From Sphingorhabdus sp. EL138 (lineage in GTDB: Bacteria > Pseudomonadota > Alphaproteobacteria > Sphingomonadales > Sphingomonadaceae), in the NCBI RefSeq assembly GCF_900258045.1, contig NZ_OGVD01000002.1, forward strand, positions 186,001 to 250,000: DNA of 64,000 nt. Direction: 5' to 3'. Both the position numbers and the translations under genes were made by a program. This document shows, piece after piece, positions 26,398 through 35,639 of the stretch. The notes below the pieces were generated by a model that did not search any database, was not told the origin of the DNA, and worked only from the letters and a program-made list of their open reading frames with translations. Numbering within the stretch: the stretch's first letter is position 1; every line of letters begins with the position of its first letter.

Positions 26398-29046
26398 ATG
26401 TCCACGAAAGTTCAGCCCAAAAAAGCGAAAAAGAAAGCTGATGCGCAGCCAAAGCTGACGCCGATGATGGAGCAATATTTTGCGCTGAAAGAAAAGGCAC
26501 AGGATTGTTTGCTGTTCTACCGGATGGGCGATTTTTTCGAACTGTTCTTTGACGATGCCAAGCTGGCCTCAGCGGCATTGGATATTGCACTGACTTCGCG
26601 CGGGAAAAATGCTGGGGAGCAGATCCCGATGTGCGGTGTGCCGGTCCATGCGGCGGAAAGCTACCTAGCGAAACTGATCCGTGCCGGTTTCAAGGTTGCC
26701 ATTGCCGAACAAACTGAAACCCCCGCGGAGGCAAAAGCACGGGGCGGTTATAAGGCTTTGGTGGCACGTGACATTATCCGCTTTGTTACGGCTGGTACGT
26801 TGACTGAAGATACGTTGCTTGATGCGCGATCGGATAACATGTTGGTGGCCGTTGCCGAAGTGCAGGGTCAAATTGGGATCGCCGCGAGCGATATTTCGAC
26901 CGGCGATTTCGAACTGATGCAGATTTCCGGTGACGAGCTGACCGCCGAATTGTCACGGATAGCGCCGTCGGAGGTTATTTGCAGCCCTTCGTTGGCGGCG
27001 CGGCTGGAAGCGGCTACCGAATGGCCTAAAGAGGATTTCGACAGTCAGCAGGCGGCGCGTAAGCTCAAGGTGCTTTTCGGGGTTTCAACACTGGATGGCT
27101 TTGGCAATTTTGCGAGGAGCGAACTGGCCGCGGCTGGTGGGTTGATCGCTTATATCGAACATGCGGCCCAAGGGGATACGCCGTTTTTGAAACCCCCGGT
27201 GCAGCGCCATGCGGGCGAATATCTACTGATCGATGGGGCCACGCGGGCGAGTCTTGAAATCGAAAGAACGATGGCGGGCGAGCGCAAAGGCAGCTTGCTC
27301 GACAATATCGACCGTACAGTGACGCCGGGCGGCGCGCGCCTGCTTGGCCGCGATCTTGCTGCGCCCCTTTTTGAAGAAGCGAAGATCAACCTTCGGCTCG
27401 GCGTGGTACAATGGTTTCACGATGCGCCTGCTATCAGGGATGCTGTGCGCGATGCGCTGAAAGCGATGCCGGATATCAGCCGTGCGCTTGGCCGGATATC
27501 GGCGGGACGCGGCAGCCCGCGCGACCTCGGACAGATTCGCGATGGTCTTGGCGGCGCGCGGCTTTTACGCGAACAGCTGGCACTGGATATGGCGCTGCCG
27601 GACTTGATGAACGCTCTGCTGCCCGCACTCGATGGCCATGGCGCGATGGTCGATTTGCTGGAACGGGCCTTGGTCGAAACGCCGCCGACGGACATGACTA
27701 ACGGCGGCTATGTTGCATCCCGGTATGATCCGGCGCTGGACGAATTGCGCAGTGCCGGGTCTGATGGGCGCAAGGCAATTGCTACCCTTGAAGGGCGCTA
27801 CCGAGAAGCGACCGGGATAAACACGCTAAAGATCAAGCATAATGCGGTTCTCGGCTATTTTGTCGAAGTGCCAGCGCGCCATGGCGATAGCCTGATGGCC
27901 GAAGATTCCGGTTTTGCACATCGCCAGACACTTGCGGGTGTGGTGCGGTTCAATTCGACGGAACTTCACGAGGAAGCCGTGCGGGTAACACAGGCGGGAG
28001 CCCATGCGCTGGCCGCAGAAGCCGCGCATTTTGAGGAACTGGTCGACCGGGTTTTACAGCGCAAGGATGCCATCGCGATCAGCGCCGATGCTCTGGCGCG
28101 GATTGATGTCGCATCCGCTCTCGCCGAGCGCGCGGTTGAAGGGCAGTGGTGCCGTCCTGAATTTGCAGATGGCAATGTGCTCGATATCAAAGCCGGACGC
28201 CATCCTGTGGTTGAGGCGGCACTCAGTGCATCCGGCGACCCGTTTGTCGCGAATGACTGTGCTTTATCCAATGATGAACGGCTTTGGCTGGTCTCCGGCC
28301 CCAATATGGGCGGTAAATCGACCTTTCTGCGCCAGAATGCATTGATCGTTATCCTGGCGCAGGCGGGCGGTTTCGTGCCTGCTGCCTCGGCCAGCCTCAG
28401 TCTGGTCGATCGCTTGTTCAGTCGGGTCGGTGCCTCCGACAACCTCGCACAAGGCCGTTCGACATTCATGGTCGAGATGGTCGAAACCGCGACGATTCTT
28501 AGTCAGGCGACGAAAAAGAGCTTTGTCATTCTTGATGAGGTGGGACGGGGCACGTCCACCTATGACGGCCTAGCGCTGGCATGGGCTGTGGTCGAAGCCG
28601 TGCATGAAACCAATCAATGCCGCTGTCTGTTCGCAACCCATTATCACGAACTCACAAGGCTCGCCGATCGGCTTGATGCTATGTCTTTGCATCATGTCCG
28701 TGCACGCGAGTGGAAGGGGGACCTCGTATTGCTCCATGAGCTCGCTAAAGGCCCGGCGGATCGTAGCTATGGTCTGGCCGTCGCTAAGCTGGCGGGTATT
28801 CCCAAACCCGTTTTGAAACGCGCCAAGTCGGTTCTGGATAAACTCGAAGCAGGCAAGGCCGAAACAGGTGGCCTTGCCGCTGGGTTGGGCGATTTGCCAT
28901 TATTTGCCGCAAGCCTTGCCGAAGAGGAGGAGCAAACCGATATGTTGAGAGAAGCATTGAAGGATTTGGATATTGATGCGTTGAGCCCGCGTGACGCGCT
29001 CGATCAGCTTTATGCTCTCAAATCCGTACTGGAACAGGAAGAATAA
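26398..29046 (+). CDS. mutS: DNA mismatch repair protein MutS
   Basis: 882 residues. Domain I carries FYRMGDFFELFFDDA with the mismatch-reading Phe-x-Glu. The core and clamp regions follow, including YFVEVPARHGDSL. The ATPase has Walker A GPNMGGKST, Walker B VILDEVGRGTSTYDGLAL and ATHYHELTRLA. The N-terminus is lysine-rich (KVQPKKAKKKADAQPK). It binds mispairs and starts repair with MutL. The ATG follows a weak site (TCGCTTCTGTC). Its stop overlaps the peroxiredoxin start (TAATG). Confidence 0.98.
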   Translation: MSTKVQPKKAKKKADAQPKLTPMMEQYFALKEKAQDCLLFYRMGDFFELFFDDAKLASAALDIALTSRGKNAGEQIPMCGVPVHAAESYLAKLIRAGFKVAIAEQTETPAEAKARGGYKALVARDIIRFVTAGTLTEDTLLDARSDNMLVAVAEVQGQIGIAASDISTGDFELMQISGDELTAELSRIAPSEVICSPSLAARLEAATEWPKEDFDSQQAARKLKVLFGVSTLDGFGNFARSELAAAGGLIAYIEHAAQGDTPFLKPPVQRHAGEYLLIDGATRASLEIERTMAGERKGSLLDNIDRTVTPGGARLLGRDLAAPLFEEAKINLRLGVVQWFHDAPAIRDAVRDALKAMPDISRALGRISAGRGSPRDLGQIRDGLGGARLLREQLALDMALPDLMNALLPALDGHGAMVDLLERALVETPPTDMTNGGYVASRYDPALDELRSAGSDGRKAIATLEGRYREATGINTLKIKHNAVLGYFVEVPARHGDSLMAEDSGFAHRQTLAGVVRFNSTELHEEAVRVTQAGAHALAAEAAHFEELVDRVLQRKDAIAISADALARIDVASALAERAVEGQWCRPEFADGNVLDIKAGRHPVVEAALSASGDPFVANDCALSNDERLWLVSGPNMGGKSTFLRQNALIVILAQAGGFVPAASASLSLVDRLFSRVGASDNLAQGRSTFMVEMVETATILSQATKKSFVILDEVGRGTSTYDGLALAWAVVEAVHETNQCRCLFATHYHELTRLADRLDAMSLHHVRAREWKGDLVLLHELAKGPADRSYGLAVAKLAGIPKPVLKRAKSVLDKLEAGKAETGGLAAGLGDLPLFAASLAEEEEQTDMLREALKDLDIDALSPRDALDQLYALKSVLEQEE

Positions 29047-29624
29047 TGAACCGTTGGATCATCATCGTCATGTCTGTGCTGCTGTTGGGTGGGGCTGCCT
29101 ATGTCTATAGCTCCCGCAGTGCCAACGCAGAACCACTGGAAGTGGGAGCCGCCGCTCCTGATTTTGAAACCACTGGCGCACTGGCAGGCAAACCGTTCGA
29201 AATCAGCTTGTCGGAAAAATTGGAAAATGGACCAGTTGTACTCTATTTTTTCCCCAAAGCGTTTACACAAGGCTGCACGATTGAGGCCAATATGTTTGCA
29301 GAAGCGACCGCTGATTTTGAGGCTGCGGGTGCCACGGTCATCGGTATGTCCGGCGACGACATTGACACGCTGACGAAATTCTCGGTTGAGGAATGCCGCG
29401 ACAAATTTGCCGTAGCGCGGGCTGATGAAGCCGTGATGGATGGCTATCAAGTCCGCATGGAACCTACATTGGCGCTCACCAATCGAACGAGCTATGTTAT
29501 TGGTCAGGATAGTAAAATTGCGTTGGTTCATAGTGCACAGGATCCAAAGGGGCACGTGAAAATGACTCTCGATAAAGTGAAGCAACTCGCGCGCGCAAAA
29601 ATCGCCGCGCCGCCTGAAAATTGA
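29046..29624 (+). CDS. Exported or membrane-anchored peroxiredoxin, BCP/AhpC-TSA type
   Basis: 192 residues. An N-terminal hydrophobic segment (about 4-21) followed by YSSRSANAEP is either a cleaved signal or an anchor, so the enzyme should act in the periplasm. The thioredoxin fold starts at GAAAPDFETTG. The peroxidatic motif PxxxTxxC is PKAFTQGC, with Cys77. A second Cys117 (VEECRDKF) is a candidate resolving residue, not at the +5 position used in E. coli BCP. R137 in RMEP and the preceding region complete the active site. It reduces peroxides with thioredoxin-like donors. One base overlaps mutS, so it is co-transcribed with it. Confidence 0.85.
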   Translation: MNRWIIIVMSVLLLGGAAYVYSSRSANAEPLEVGAAAPDFETTGALAGKPFEISLSEKLENGPVVLYFFPKAFTQGCTIEANMFAEATADFEAAGATVIGMSGDDIDTLTKFSVEECRDKFAVARADEAVMDGYQVRMEPTLALTNRTSYVIGQDSKIALVHSAQDPKGHVKMTLDKVKQLARAKIAAPPEN

Positions 29625-29666
29625 TAAACATGTTGCATTTGCCATGAAGCTGGATTGAAAGACCGC

Positions 29667-30596
29667 ATGACCGACCACCAAACCAATCACGCACCGGATC
29701 CTGCCATGCTGGCAAAGGCCGAAACACTCACCGAAGCTTTGCCTTATTTGCAGCGCTATGCCGGCAAGACTTTCGTCGTCAAATATGGCGGCCATGCGAT
29801 GGGCGACCCGGCACTGGCGCGCAATTTTGCTGAGGATGTGGTGTTGTTGAAGGCTGTCGGGATTAACCCGGTAGTGGTTCACGGCGGCGGCCCGCAAATT
29901 GGCGCAATGCTGGAGCGGGTTGGGGTCGAAAGCGAATTTGTCGATGGCTTGCGGGTGACGACCAAGGAAACCGCCGAAATTGCAGAGATGGTTCTGTCCG
30001 GCGCTATTAACAAGGAACTCGTGAGCTGGATAGAAAAGGCAGGCGGCAGTGCCATCGGCATTTCTGGCAAAGACGGCGGCTTTGTCAAAGCCGCCAAGCT
30101 GCGCCGCACGGCCCGTGATCCAGATAGCAATATCGAACGGATTATTGATCTTGGTTTTGTCGGAGAGCCCAAAAAGGTAGACCGCAGCGTTGTCGATACC
30201 ATATCGACCGCCGGCATGATCCCGGTCATCGCTCCAATAGGCGTGGGAGAAGATGGTCATACCTATAATATCAATGCCGATACAATGGCTGGTGCCGTCG
30301 CGGCTGCACTCAGGGCCTCTCGATTGTTTTTGCTGACCGATGTGGCAGGCGTGCTGGACAAGAAAGGTGAATTGCTAACTGATCTAAACCCTACCGACAT
30401 CAAGCGTCTGCAGGGCGATGGCACGATATCGGGAGGGATGATTCCCAAGCTGGAAACTTGTGTCAATGCGGTGATGAGGGGAGTGGATGCAGCGGTGGTG
30501 CTGGATGGCCGCGTGCCCCATGCGATGTTGCTTGAAATCTTTACCAGTCAGGGGGCTGGCACATTAATCCGGGATGATTTTGAAGCGGTTGATTAA
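29667..30596 (+). CDS. argB: Acetylglutamate kinase
   Basis: 309 residues from ATG 29667; a TTG 12 bases upstream is possible. Amino-acid kinase motifs: [11 protein letters not shown] (phosphate-binding Lys), [11 protein letters not shown], and [14 protein letters not shown] followed by [11 protein letters not shown] (nucleotide side), then [16 protein letters not shown]. It phosphorylates N-acetylglutamate in arginine synthesis. The N-terminal helix before [20 protein letters not shown] is the longer form associated with arginine-sensitive enzymes. No other arg gene is nearby. It follows the peroxiredoxin by 42 bases. Confidence 0.96.
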   Translation: MTDHQTNHAPDPAMLAKAETLTEALPYLQRYAGKTFVVKYGGHAMGDPALARNFAEDVVLLKAVGINPVVVHGGGPQIGAMLERVGVESEFVDGLRVTTKETAEIAEMVLSGAINKELVSWIEKAGGSAIGISGKDGGFVKAAKLRRTARDPDSNIERIIDLGFVGEPKKVDRSVVDTISTAGMIPVIAPIGVGEDGHTYNINADTMAGAVAAALRASRLFLLTDVAGVLDKKGELLTDLNPTDIKRLQGDGTISGGMIPKLETCVNAVMRGVDAAVVLDGRVPHAMLLEIFTSQGAGTLIRDDFEAVD

Positions 30597-30603
30597 TTTC
30601 CGA

Positions 30604-30628
30604 ACTGTATTATACTGTTGATACAGTA
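30604..30628. repeat. Nested inverted repeats between argB and yggT
   Basis: ACTGTAT (30604-30610) pairs with ATACAGT (30621-30627), and inside it TACTGT-TGAT-ACAGTA (30613-30628) is also a perfect dyad. The ACTGT unit therefore occurs three times in 25 bases. It lies 8 bases after the argB stop and 78 before yggT, and may be an operator or a transcript-end hairpin. No T-run follows. Confidence 0.35.
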
Positions 30629-30705
30629 ATTTGTTGGCATAGATAGCTTGGCATTGAGCTGCACAATCGTCTAATGGCCATCATGAGATAAAAAGGTTTC
30701 GGTCC

Positions 30706-31008
30706 ATGTTTTACGCCCTGTTTCAGATTATCAGTATTTTGCTGACTGTCGCGATCACCGTCATCATTGTGCAAGCGATTATGAGCTGGCTTCTCGCGTT
30801 TAACGTTATCAACCTGCAAAATGACATTGCCCGGGCACTCTGGACGACATTGGATGCGCTGACGGCACCGATTTACCGGCCTATCCGGCGGATCATGCCG
30901 GATTTCGGATCGATTGATCTGACCCCGATGGTTGTGATTATCGGGATCATTATCCTGCAGGATGCCATTATTCCTCCGCTTGCTGCGGCGCTCATTCCGG
31001 TTTTATGA
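30706..31008 (+). CDS. YggT-family inner-membrane protein
   Basis: 100 residues with two hydrophobic segments (about 5-30 and 70-95) joined by the family's [26 protein letters not shown] loop, which is the YggT signature. The family is linked by context to osmotic tolerance, division and, in some bacteria, cofactor assembly; no biochemical role is settled. The stop overlaps the folD start (ATGA), so the two are coupled. Confidence 0.9.
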   Translation: MFYALFQIISILLTVAITVIIVQAIMSWLLAFNVINLQNDIARALWTTLDALTAPIYRPIRRIMPDFGSIDLTPMVVIIGIIILQDAIIPPLAAALIPVL

Positions 31009-31907
31009 CCAAGAACGGGGCGGCGATAATCAACGGCAAGGCCTATGCCGCAAGTCTTCGCGAACGTATCAAGGCCGAAGTCCCGAAATTTCAGGAACAG
31101 ACAGGGCGAGCGCCCGGACTTGCAGTAGTGCTCGTCGGCGATGACGCCGCGAGTCAAGTCTATGTCGCGTCCAAGCATAAAGCGACCATCGCCGCTGGCA
31201 TGGAAAGCTTCGAACACCGCCTTCCAGCGGACACAAAACAGGAAGACCTGATCGCTCTGGTTGAAAAACTGAACGCAGACGAAGCCGTGGACGGAATATT
31301 GGTGCAATTGCCCCTGCCAGGTCACCTTGATGAAAAAGCCGTCGTCATGGCGATTGACCCTGACAAGGACGTTGATGGCCTGCATGTTATCAATGCCGGC
31401 CGGCTGGCTAATGGAGAAGAGGCGTTGACGCCCTGTACTCCGCTCGGCAGCCTGATGCTGCTCAAAGATCAGCTCGGCGATTTGTCGGGCCTGAATGCAG
31501 TGGTTGTTGGCCGGTCGATATTGGTCGGCAAGCCGATGGCGCAGCTGTTACTTCGCGAAAACTGCACCGTCACCATGGCGCATAGCCGGACCCGCGATCT
31601 GCCGGACGTGGTGCGCCGCGCCGATATTGTCGTGGCCGCGGTCGGCCGCGCCGAGATGGTCAAGGGCGATTGGCTCAAAGATGGCGCGGTGGTGATTGAT
31701 GTCGGGATTAACCGGCTAGCGCCCGAGGCTGGTAAGGAAAAAGGCCGTCTGGTAGGTGATGTTGCCACAGCAGAAGCGATGGACCATGTCCGTGCAATTA
31801 CGCCGGTTCCGGGCGGGGTAGGCCCGATGACCATTGCTGTGCTATTGCGCAATACATTGGTCGCTGCATCAATGCGTGCGGGCCTGGTTAAGCCTGAAGG
31901 ATTTTAG
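31005..31907 (+). CDS. folD: Bifunctional methylene-THF dehydrogenase/methenyl-THF cyclohydrolase
   Basis: 300 residues. FolD motifs: [12 protein letters not shown] (with the catalytic Lys), [48 protein letters not shown] (NADP site) and [18 protein letters not shown]. It interconverts one-carbon folates for purine and formyl-Met synthesis in the cytoplasm. It is coupled by four bases to yggT and followed three bases later by an uncharacterised lipoprotein gene. Confidence 0.97.
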   Translation: MTKNGAAIINGKAYAASLRERIKAEVPKFQEQTGRAPGLAVVLVGDDAASQVYVASKHKATIAAGMESFEHRLPADTKQEDLIALVEKLNADEAVDGILVQLPLPGHLDEKAVVMAIDPDKDVDGLHVINAGRLANGEEALTPCTPLGSLMLLKDQLGDLSGLNAVVVGRSILVGKPMAQLLLRENCTVTMAHSRTRDLPDVVRRADIVVAAVGRAEMVKGDWLKDGAVVIDVGINRLAPEAGKEKGRLVGDVATAEAMDHVRAITPVPGGVGPMTIAVLLRNTLVAASMRAGLVKPEGF

Positions 31908-31910
31908 TTT

Positions 31911-32630
31911 ATGAAGCGATTGTTGGCAGCGTTCGGAATGGCATTGTTGTTGGCGAGCTGTGCCAGTAATGGTCGACCCAATGATCGCGAGCGGTTTTTG
32001 CGGGCCGCAGGCAAACCGGTCGCTAATCCCAGCGATATTGTGAAAGCCGAGTTGGCCTTTGCCCGGCTGGCCCGGGAAGAAGGACAATGGACAGCCTTTC
32101 GCGAAACCGCAGCCGCTGATGCAATCATGTTCACGCCGGAGCTTGTGAACGCGCAAGTCTGGCTAAAGGGCAAGGCGGATCCGTCGCAGGCAACAGAATG
32201 GCAGGCGCATAAAATATTCATGTCCTGTGACGGCAGCATGGGTGTAGCAACCGGTGCTTGGCAGGGCGCAAGCGGTGGTACTGGCTATTTTACGACTATC
32301 TGGCAAAAACAGGATGCCGAAAGCCGGCGTCAGCGCGGCAAGGACGTGGAATGGAAATGGATTTTCGACCATGGTGTGCCTTTGGACAAGCCCTTGGCAG
32401 AACCGGATTTCGTGACGACCAGAGTGGCCAGCTGCACCAAAGGCATGCCCACTGCCTCTGCCGCTGCACCTAGCGGTGAGAAAATAAAAAGCGGCTTTTC
32501 TGCGGACCGCACCATGTTCTGGAGCGCTGAAAGCTCAGCCGACAAATCGCGGTCTATATTGGTGCGTGTGTGGGATGGTAGCGCATGGGAAGATGTTATT
32601 TTTGACGATGTGGCGGCGCCGATCAAATGA
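31911..32630 (+). CDS. Uncharacterised lipoprotein, possibly NTF2-like
   Basis: 239 residues. A clean lipoprotein signal ends in LASC (Cys17). The mature protein has a helix AELAFARLAREEGQWTAF, then FTPELVNAQVWLKGKADP, a strand pair around VATGAWQGASGGTGYFTTIW, and EWKWIFDHGVPL. This helix-then-curved-sheet order resembles SnoaL/DUF4440-type NTF2-like folds, but no catalytic residues can be assigned. A Ser/Ala/Pro-rich linker near 185 leads to a small C-terminal domain. I recall similar unknown proteins in sphingomonads. It is three bases after folD and overlaps marC by four bases, so the genes are transcribed together. Function unknown. Confidence 0.8.
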   Translation: MKRLLAAFGMALLLASCASNGRPNDRERFLRAAGKPVANPSDIVKAELAFARLAREEGQWTAFRETAAADAIMFTPELVNAQVWLKGKADPSQATEWQAHKIFMSCDGSMGVATGAWQGASGGTGYFTTIWQKQDAESRRQRGKDVEWKWIFDHGVPLDKPLAEPDFVTTRVASCTKGMPTASAAAPSGEKIKSGFSADRTMFWSAESSADKSRSILVRVWDGSAWEDVIFDDVAAPIK

Positions 32631-33247
32631 CCGAGCTATTTGTTTCTGCCCTGATCACATTTTTCGTGGCGATTGATCCGCCAGGCTGTGCCGCCATTTA
32701 TGCCAGCATGACAACCGACGCGGGTCCTCGCCAACGACGTGCAATGGCATTTCGCGCGATATTTGTTGCGACGATAATATTGCTGATCTTTGGCTTTTTT
32801 GGCGAGGCTCTGCTCCATGCGATGGGTGTCAGCCTTGACAGTTTCCGGATAGCCGGCGGGATCATGCTGTTCATTATTGCGATTGAAATGGTGTTTGAAA
32901 AACGCACGGAACGCCGTGAAGGCCGGGCGCAGGAAATTATCGATACGCCAGAGATTGAGGATGTGTCGATTTTTCCGATGGCTATGCCGATGATCGCTGG
33001 CCCGGGCTCGATCGCGGCGCTGATGCTGTTCATTGGCCGCAGCGACGGTTGGAACGAGCAACTGGTCGTGCTTGCGGCCATGGGCGCCATCCTGTTGGTC
33101 ATGCTGGTATCAATGCTGGCCGCCGGCCCGTTGATGAAAATATTGGGTCAGAAAGTCGAAACTGTTATTACTCGCGTGCTCGGCGTGATCTTGGCGGCGC
33201 TGGCGATCCAATTTGTGGTTGATGGTATAAAGGCCAGCTTTCTATAA
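32627..33247 (+). CDS. MarC/UPF0056-family membrane protein
   Basis: 206 residues, six membrane helices in the MarC order. The N-terminus [25 protein letters not shown] carries the conserved Pro region, [16 protein letters not shown] marks helix 3, and [21 protein letters not shown] is the family core motif. MarC proteins were once linked to multiple antibiotic resistance without good support; the substrate is unknown. The start overlaps the lipoprotein stop. The stop overlaps the convergent Trm112-like gene by six bases. Confidence 0.9.
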   Translation: MTELFVSALITFFVAIDPPGCAAIYASMTTDAGPRQRRAMAFRAIFVATIILLIFGFFGEALLHAMGVSLDSFRIAGGIMLFIIAIEMVFEKRTERREGRAQEIIDTPEIEDVSIFPMAMPMIAGPGSIAALMLFIGRSDGWNEQLVVLAAMGAILLVMLVSMLAAGPLMKILGQKVETVITRVLGVILAALAIQFVVDGIKASFL

Positions 33248-33427
33248 TTTTCGCGCTTCCTCTATCAGCATGACGGGTACGCCTTGTTTGATCGCATAAG
33301 CCATGCCTGCGGCTTCGCTGATCAATTCCTGTGCTGCTTCATCATAGACCAGCGGTGTCCGCGTCATCGGACAAACCAATATTTCCAGCAGTTTGGTATC
33401 AAATATCTCGGCCGGGACATTAGACAT
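33242..33427 (-). CDS. Trm112/YcaR-like small protein
   Basis: 61 residues. [25 protein letters not shown] and [19 protein letters not shown] match the bacterial Trm112p-like family. The first Cys-Pro is present, but the zinc-binding Cys pairs of the eukaryotic protein are not. In eukaryotes and archaea Trm112 is a partner of methyltransferases; bacterial roles are unclear. It abuts the Lon-substrate-domain gene (stop/start overlap at 33427). Confidence 0.87.
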   Translation of the reverse strand: MSNVPAEIFDTKLLEILVCPMTRTPLVYDEAAQELISEAAGMAYAIKQGVPVMLIEEARKL

Positions 33428-34047
33428 TATTGAAGCGTCACACGGCCTTCGTCACCATCTTGCCGTCCGAAGAACTCGAGCAACTGGATGATGAGTTCTG
33501 CACGATTCGAAAGACCATCAATTTCCAGTAAAGCCTGTTTGGATGCCGCATCGAACGGGGCAATCTGGGCGATACCGTTGACGAACGCGGTGTCATCGAG
33601 CCGTCCGATACTGTCCCAATCCACCTGATATCCCTGCAGTTCGGCAAATTTGCGCGATTCTATTTCGAGCGCAGCCCGTTCAGCGCTGGCCAGCACCTCA
33701 TCCTGTTCAGCGTTTTCTTCAATCTCAGCTCGCACCTGACGAAAAGCCGTGGATGCGTCCAGCTCTTCTATAACCCGAAACCGGGAAACGCCTTCCAGTA
33801 CAATATTGAACCGTCCGTCATCCATCGCTTCAATGTCGATAATCTTGCCAACACAGCCAACGTCGAACAGCTGCGGCACATCGCCATCTGTCTTTGGCTG
33901 GATCATCCCGATTTGCCGATCACGCGCCATGGCATCATTAATCAACGCGCGGTAACGTTCCTCAAAAATATGCAGCGGCAAGTGCATGCCGGGGAACAGC
34001 AGCGCGCCAGCCAAAGGAAAGATCGAGATGCGTTTGGTTTCGGTCAT
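33427..34047 (-). CDS. Lon substrate-binding-domain (LAN/PUA-like) protein
   Basis: 206 residues from ATG 34047, preceded by GGGTAGAT. The N-terminal domain is the Lon N-domain: [34 protein letters not shown], then [30 protein letters not shown]. No AAA or protease part follows; the last 80 residues are helical. Stand-alone proteins of this kind are common in alphaproteobacteria and are thought to handle substrates for proteolysis, without proof. It lies directly after the YbbN-like gene and before the Trm112-like gene, forming a three-gene minus-strand unit. Confidence 0.88.
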   Translation of the reverse strand: MTETKRISIFPLAGALLFPGMHLPLHIFEERYRALINDAMARDRQIGMIQPKTDGDVPQLFDVGCVGKIIDIEAMDDGRFNIVLEGVSRFRVIEELDASTAFRQVRAEIEENAEQDEVLASAERAALEIESRKFAELQGYQVDWDSIGRLDDTAFVNGIAQIAPFDAASKQALLEIDGLSNRAELIIQLLEFFGRQDGDEGRVTLQ

Positions 34048-34049
34048 AT

Positions 34050-34964
34050 CTACCCGAACAATATCGCAGACAGCTTGCGACGGGTGGCTGATACCCATTC
34101 GTCTTCCAGACCGACCACTTCAAACAATGACAGCAGTTTTGCCCGTGCGGCACCATCATTCCAGTCCTTGTCAGCCTCGATAATTGAAAGCAGATGATCC
34201 GCCGCGCCATCATGATCACCCGAAGCAATCATGGCGCTGGCCAGATCAAAGCGGGCCTGATGATCCTTTGGATTTGCAGCAACAGCAGCTTTCAGTGCAT
34301 CTGCTTCACCATCATCCGGCTTGTCTTTCGCCAGCGCCAGAGCAGAGCTGGCCCGCTCAATAGCCGGATCGCTGGTCATGGCATCCGGAATACCTGCCAA
34401 GGCGGCTTCTGCTTCGGGCAAGTGGTCGGCAAGGACCAAGGCGCGAATCAATCCGCCAACGGCCTCTGCGTTGTCAGGGGCCATATCCGCTATCTGCGCA
34501 AATATTCCCGCAGCTCGCTCACCATCACCCTGTCCGAGTACGTCTTCTCCCATAGCAAGTAGCGGAACAATATCTTGTTTCGGCTCTTCACCGTTGCCCG
34601 CGCCGACGGGGAGCTGTTCCAGCAACTGGTCGAGAATCTGCCCTAATTGGCTTTCGGTGCGCGCAGAAGTCAGATCAGCGACCGGTTTCCCCTGAAATAT
34701 CGCATAGACGGTGGGAATCGACTGGACCTGAAATTGCGATGCGATGAACTTGTTCTCATCAACATTCACTTTGGCGAGCATGACACCTTTGTCGGCATAA
34801 CTGGCCGCGACTTTCTCAAGCACCGGCGTCAAGGCTTTGCACGGCCCACACCATTCGGCCCAGAAATCAAGAATCACCAGCTTATTCATGCTGGGCGCGA
34901 CTACGGCTTGTTGAAATTCTTCAACCGCCTTCTGTTCGTCCACTGTTAATCCTGCTGTCGCCAA
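34050..34964 (-). CDS. YbbN/CnoX-like thioredoxin with TPR tail
   Basis: About 305 residues from TTG 34964, which has AAGGGA seven bases upstream; the open frame continues to a TTG at 35030 without a ribosome site. The thioredoxin domain (about 8-115) has the full active site FWAEWCGPCKALTPVLEKVA and the cis-Pro region IPTVYAIFQGKPVADL. The rest is TPR-like helical repeats (LIRALVLADHLPEAEAALAG, then LASAMIASGDHDGAADHLL). E. coli CnoX binds unfolded proteins and works with GroEL/DnaK; CXXC-containing versions may also reduce mixed disulfides. Confidence 0.92.
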   Translation of the reverse strand: MATAGLTVDEQKAVEEFQQAVVAPSMNKLVILDFWAEWCGPCKALTPVLEKVAASYADKGVMLAKVNVDENKFIASQFQVQSIPTVYAIFQGKPVADLTSARTESQLGQILDQLLEQLPVGAGNGEEPKQDIVPLLAMGEDVLGQGDGERAAGIFAQIADMAPDNAEAVGGLIRALVLADHLPEAEAALAGIPDAMTSDPAIERASSALALAKDKPDDGEADALKAAVAANPKDHQARFDLASAMIASGDHDGAADHLLSIIEADKDWNDGAARAKLLSLFEVVGLEDEWVSATRRKLSAILFG

Positions 34965-35193
34965 TTTTCGTTCCCTTATAATTTTGGCCGATCCCCGTTT
35001 CAGATCCGCTGCTTTAGGACCATTTCTCAAGGGAATCGCGTGGTGATTTCTAATATAATCGCAACTTATGTGGGGTCGAACCCATCAAAGCCAAGCATAT
35101 TTTTACTTTTCATAGCCATGGATTGCAAAATGGGGCTTGCCGGGCTGTATAACCCATGCTAACCGCGCGCCTCAACTGCTGATGACGATAGCA

Positions 35194-35199
35194 TATAAC
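35194..35199 (+). promoter_or_regulatory. Candidate -10 element for tRNA-Gly
   Basis: TATAAC 22 bases upstream of the tRNA 5' end, with CTCAAC about 17 bases further up as a weak -35. Spacing to the tRNA fits a short leader. Tentative. Confidence 0.3.
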
Positions 35200-35220
35200 C
35201 CAATGTCACAGCAGCGCCGA

Positions 35221-35295
35221 GCGGGCGTAGCTCAGGGGTAGAGCACAACCTTGCCAAGGTTGGGGTCGAGAGTTCGAATCTCTTCGCCCGCTCCA
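35221..35295 (+). tRNA. tRNA-Gly (anticodon GCC)
   Basis: 75 bases including an encoded CCA end. The acceptor stem GCGGGCG pairs with CGCCCGC at the 3' side. The D arm is GCTC-AGGGGTA-GAGC. The anticodon arm is CAACC-TTGCCAA-GGTTG with GCC in the loop, and the T arm contains GTTCGAATC. A TTTTT run follows the CCA immediately. It reads the GGC and GGU glycine codons. Confidence 0.97.
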
Positions 35296-35639
35296 TTTTT
35301 AGCCAAATATTGTCGATGAGGTTGATCTGTTGCCGTTTAAGGTGGGCTTGCTCATGCCAGCACATGCTTTTCGACTCGAACCGGGATACCGATCAAGGCC
35401 TCACGCTTGTCATCATAGCATCTTTGGAATTTTAGGCCGGAACGCCCTGGAGAGGCTGTTCAGCGCCGAGAATCATGGACTCCGACGTCTCCTCTACAGC
35501 ACCGGTATCTTCCTTGGCTTAACGGGTTCCTAACGGATTGCAGTCTATATTCCACCTGGGGGAATTTATATGATGGGCCGGGCAGCGGCCGATTGATTTT
35601 TCAAAACCAGAACAGGTTGAAAGACGAGGGCATCTGTTA
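35296..35639. other. 344-bp interval without a convincing gene
   Basis: Between tRNA-Gly and the deacetylase-like gene. One open frame of 67 codons (35330-35533) has no ribosome site or recognisable composition. A short GGCCG/CGGCC hairpin lies at 35576-35590, about 50 bases before the next start. The promoter of the deacetylase-like gene should be here, but I cannot point to it with confidence. Confidence 0.5.

Noticed and set aside
35159-35365. A 68-codon minus-strand frame over the tRNA-Gly
   Set aside because: It is the antisense translation of the tRNA (the RFELSTPTLARLCSTPELRPL-like peptide often mis-annotated over tRNA-Gly genes).
35330-35533. A 67-codon plus-strand frame between tRNA-Gly and the deacetylase-like gene
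   Set aside because: No ribosome site and no recognisable composition or neighbour logic.
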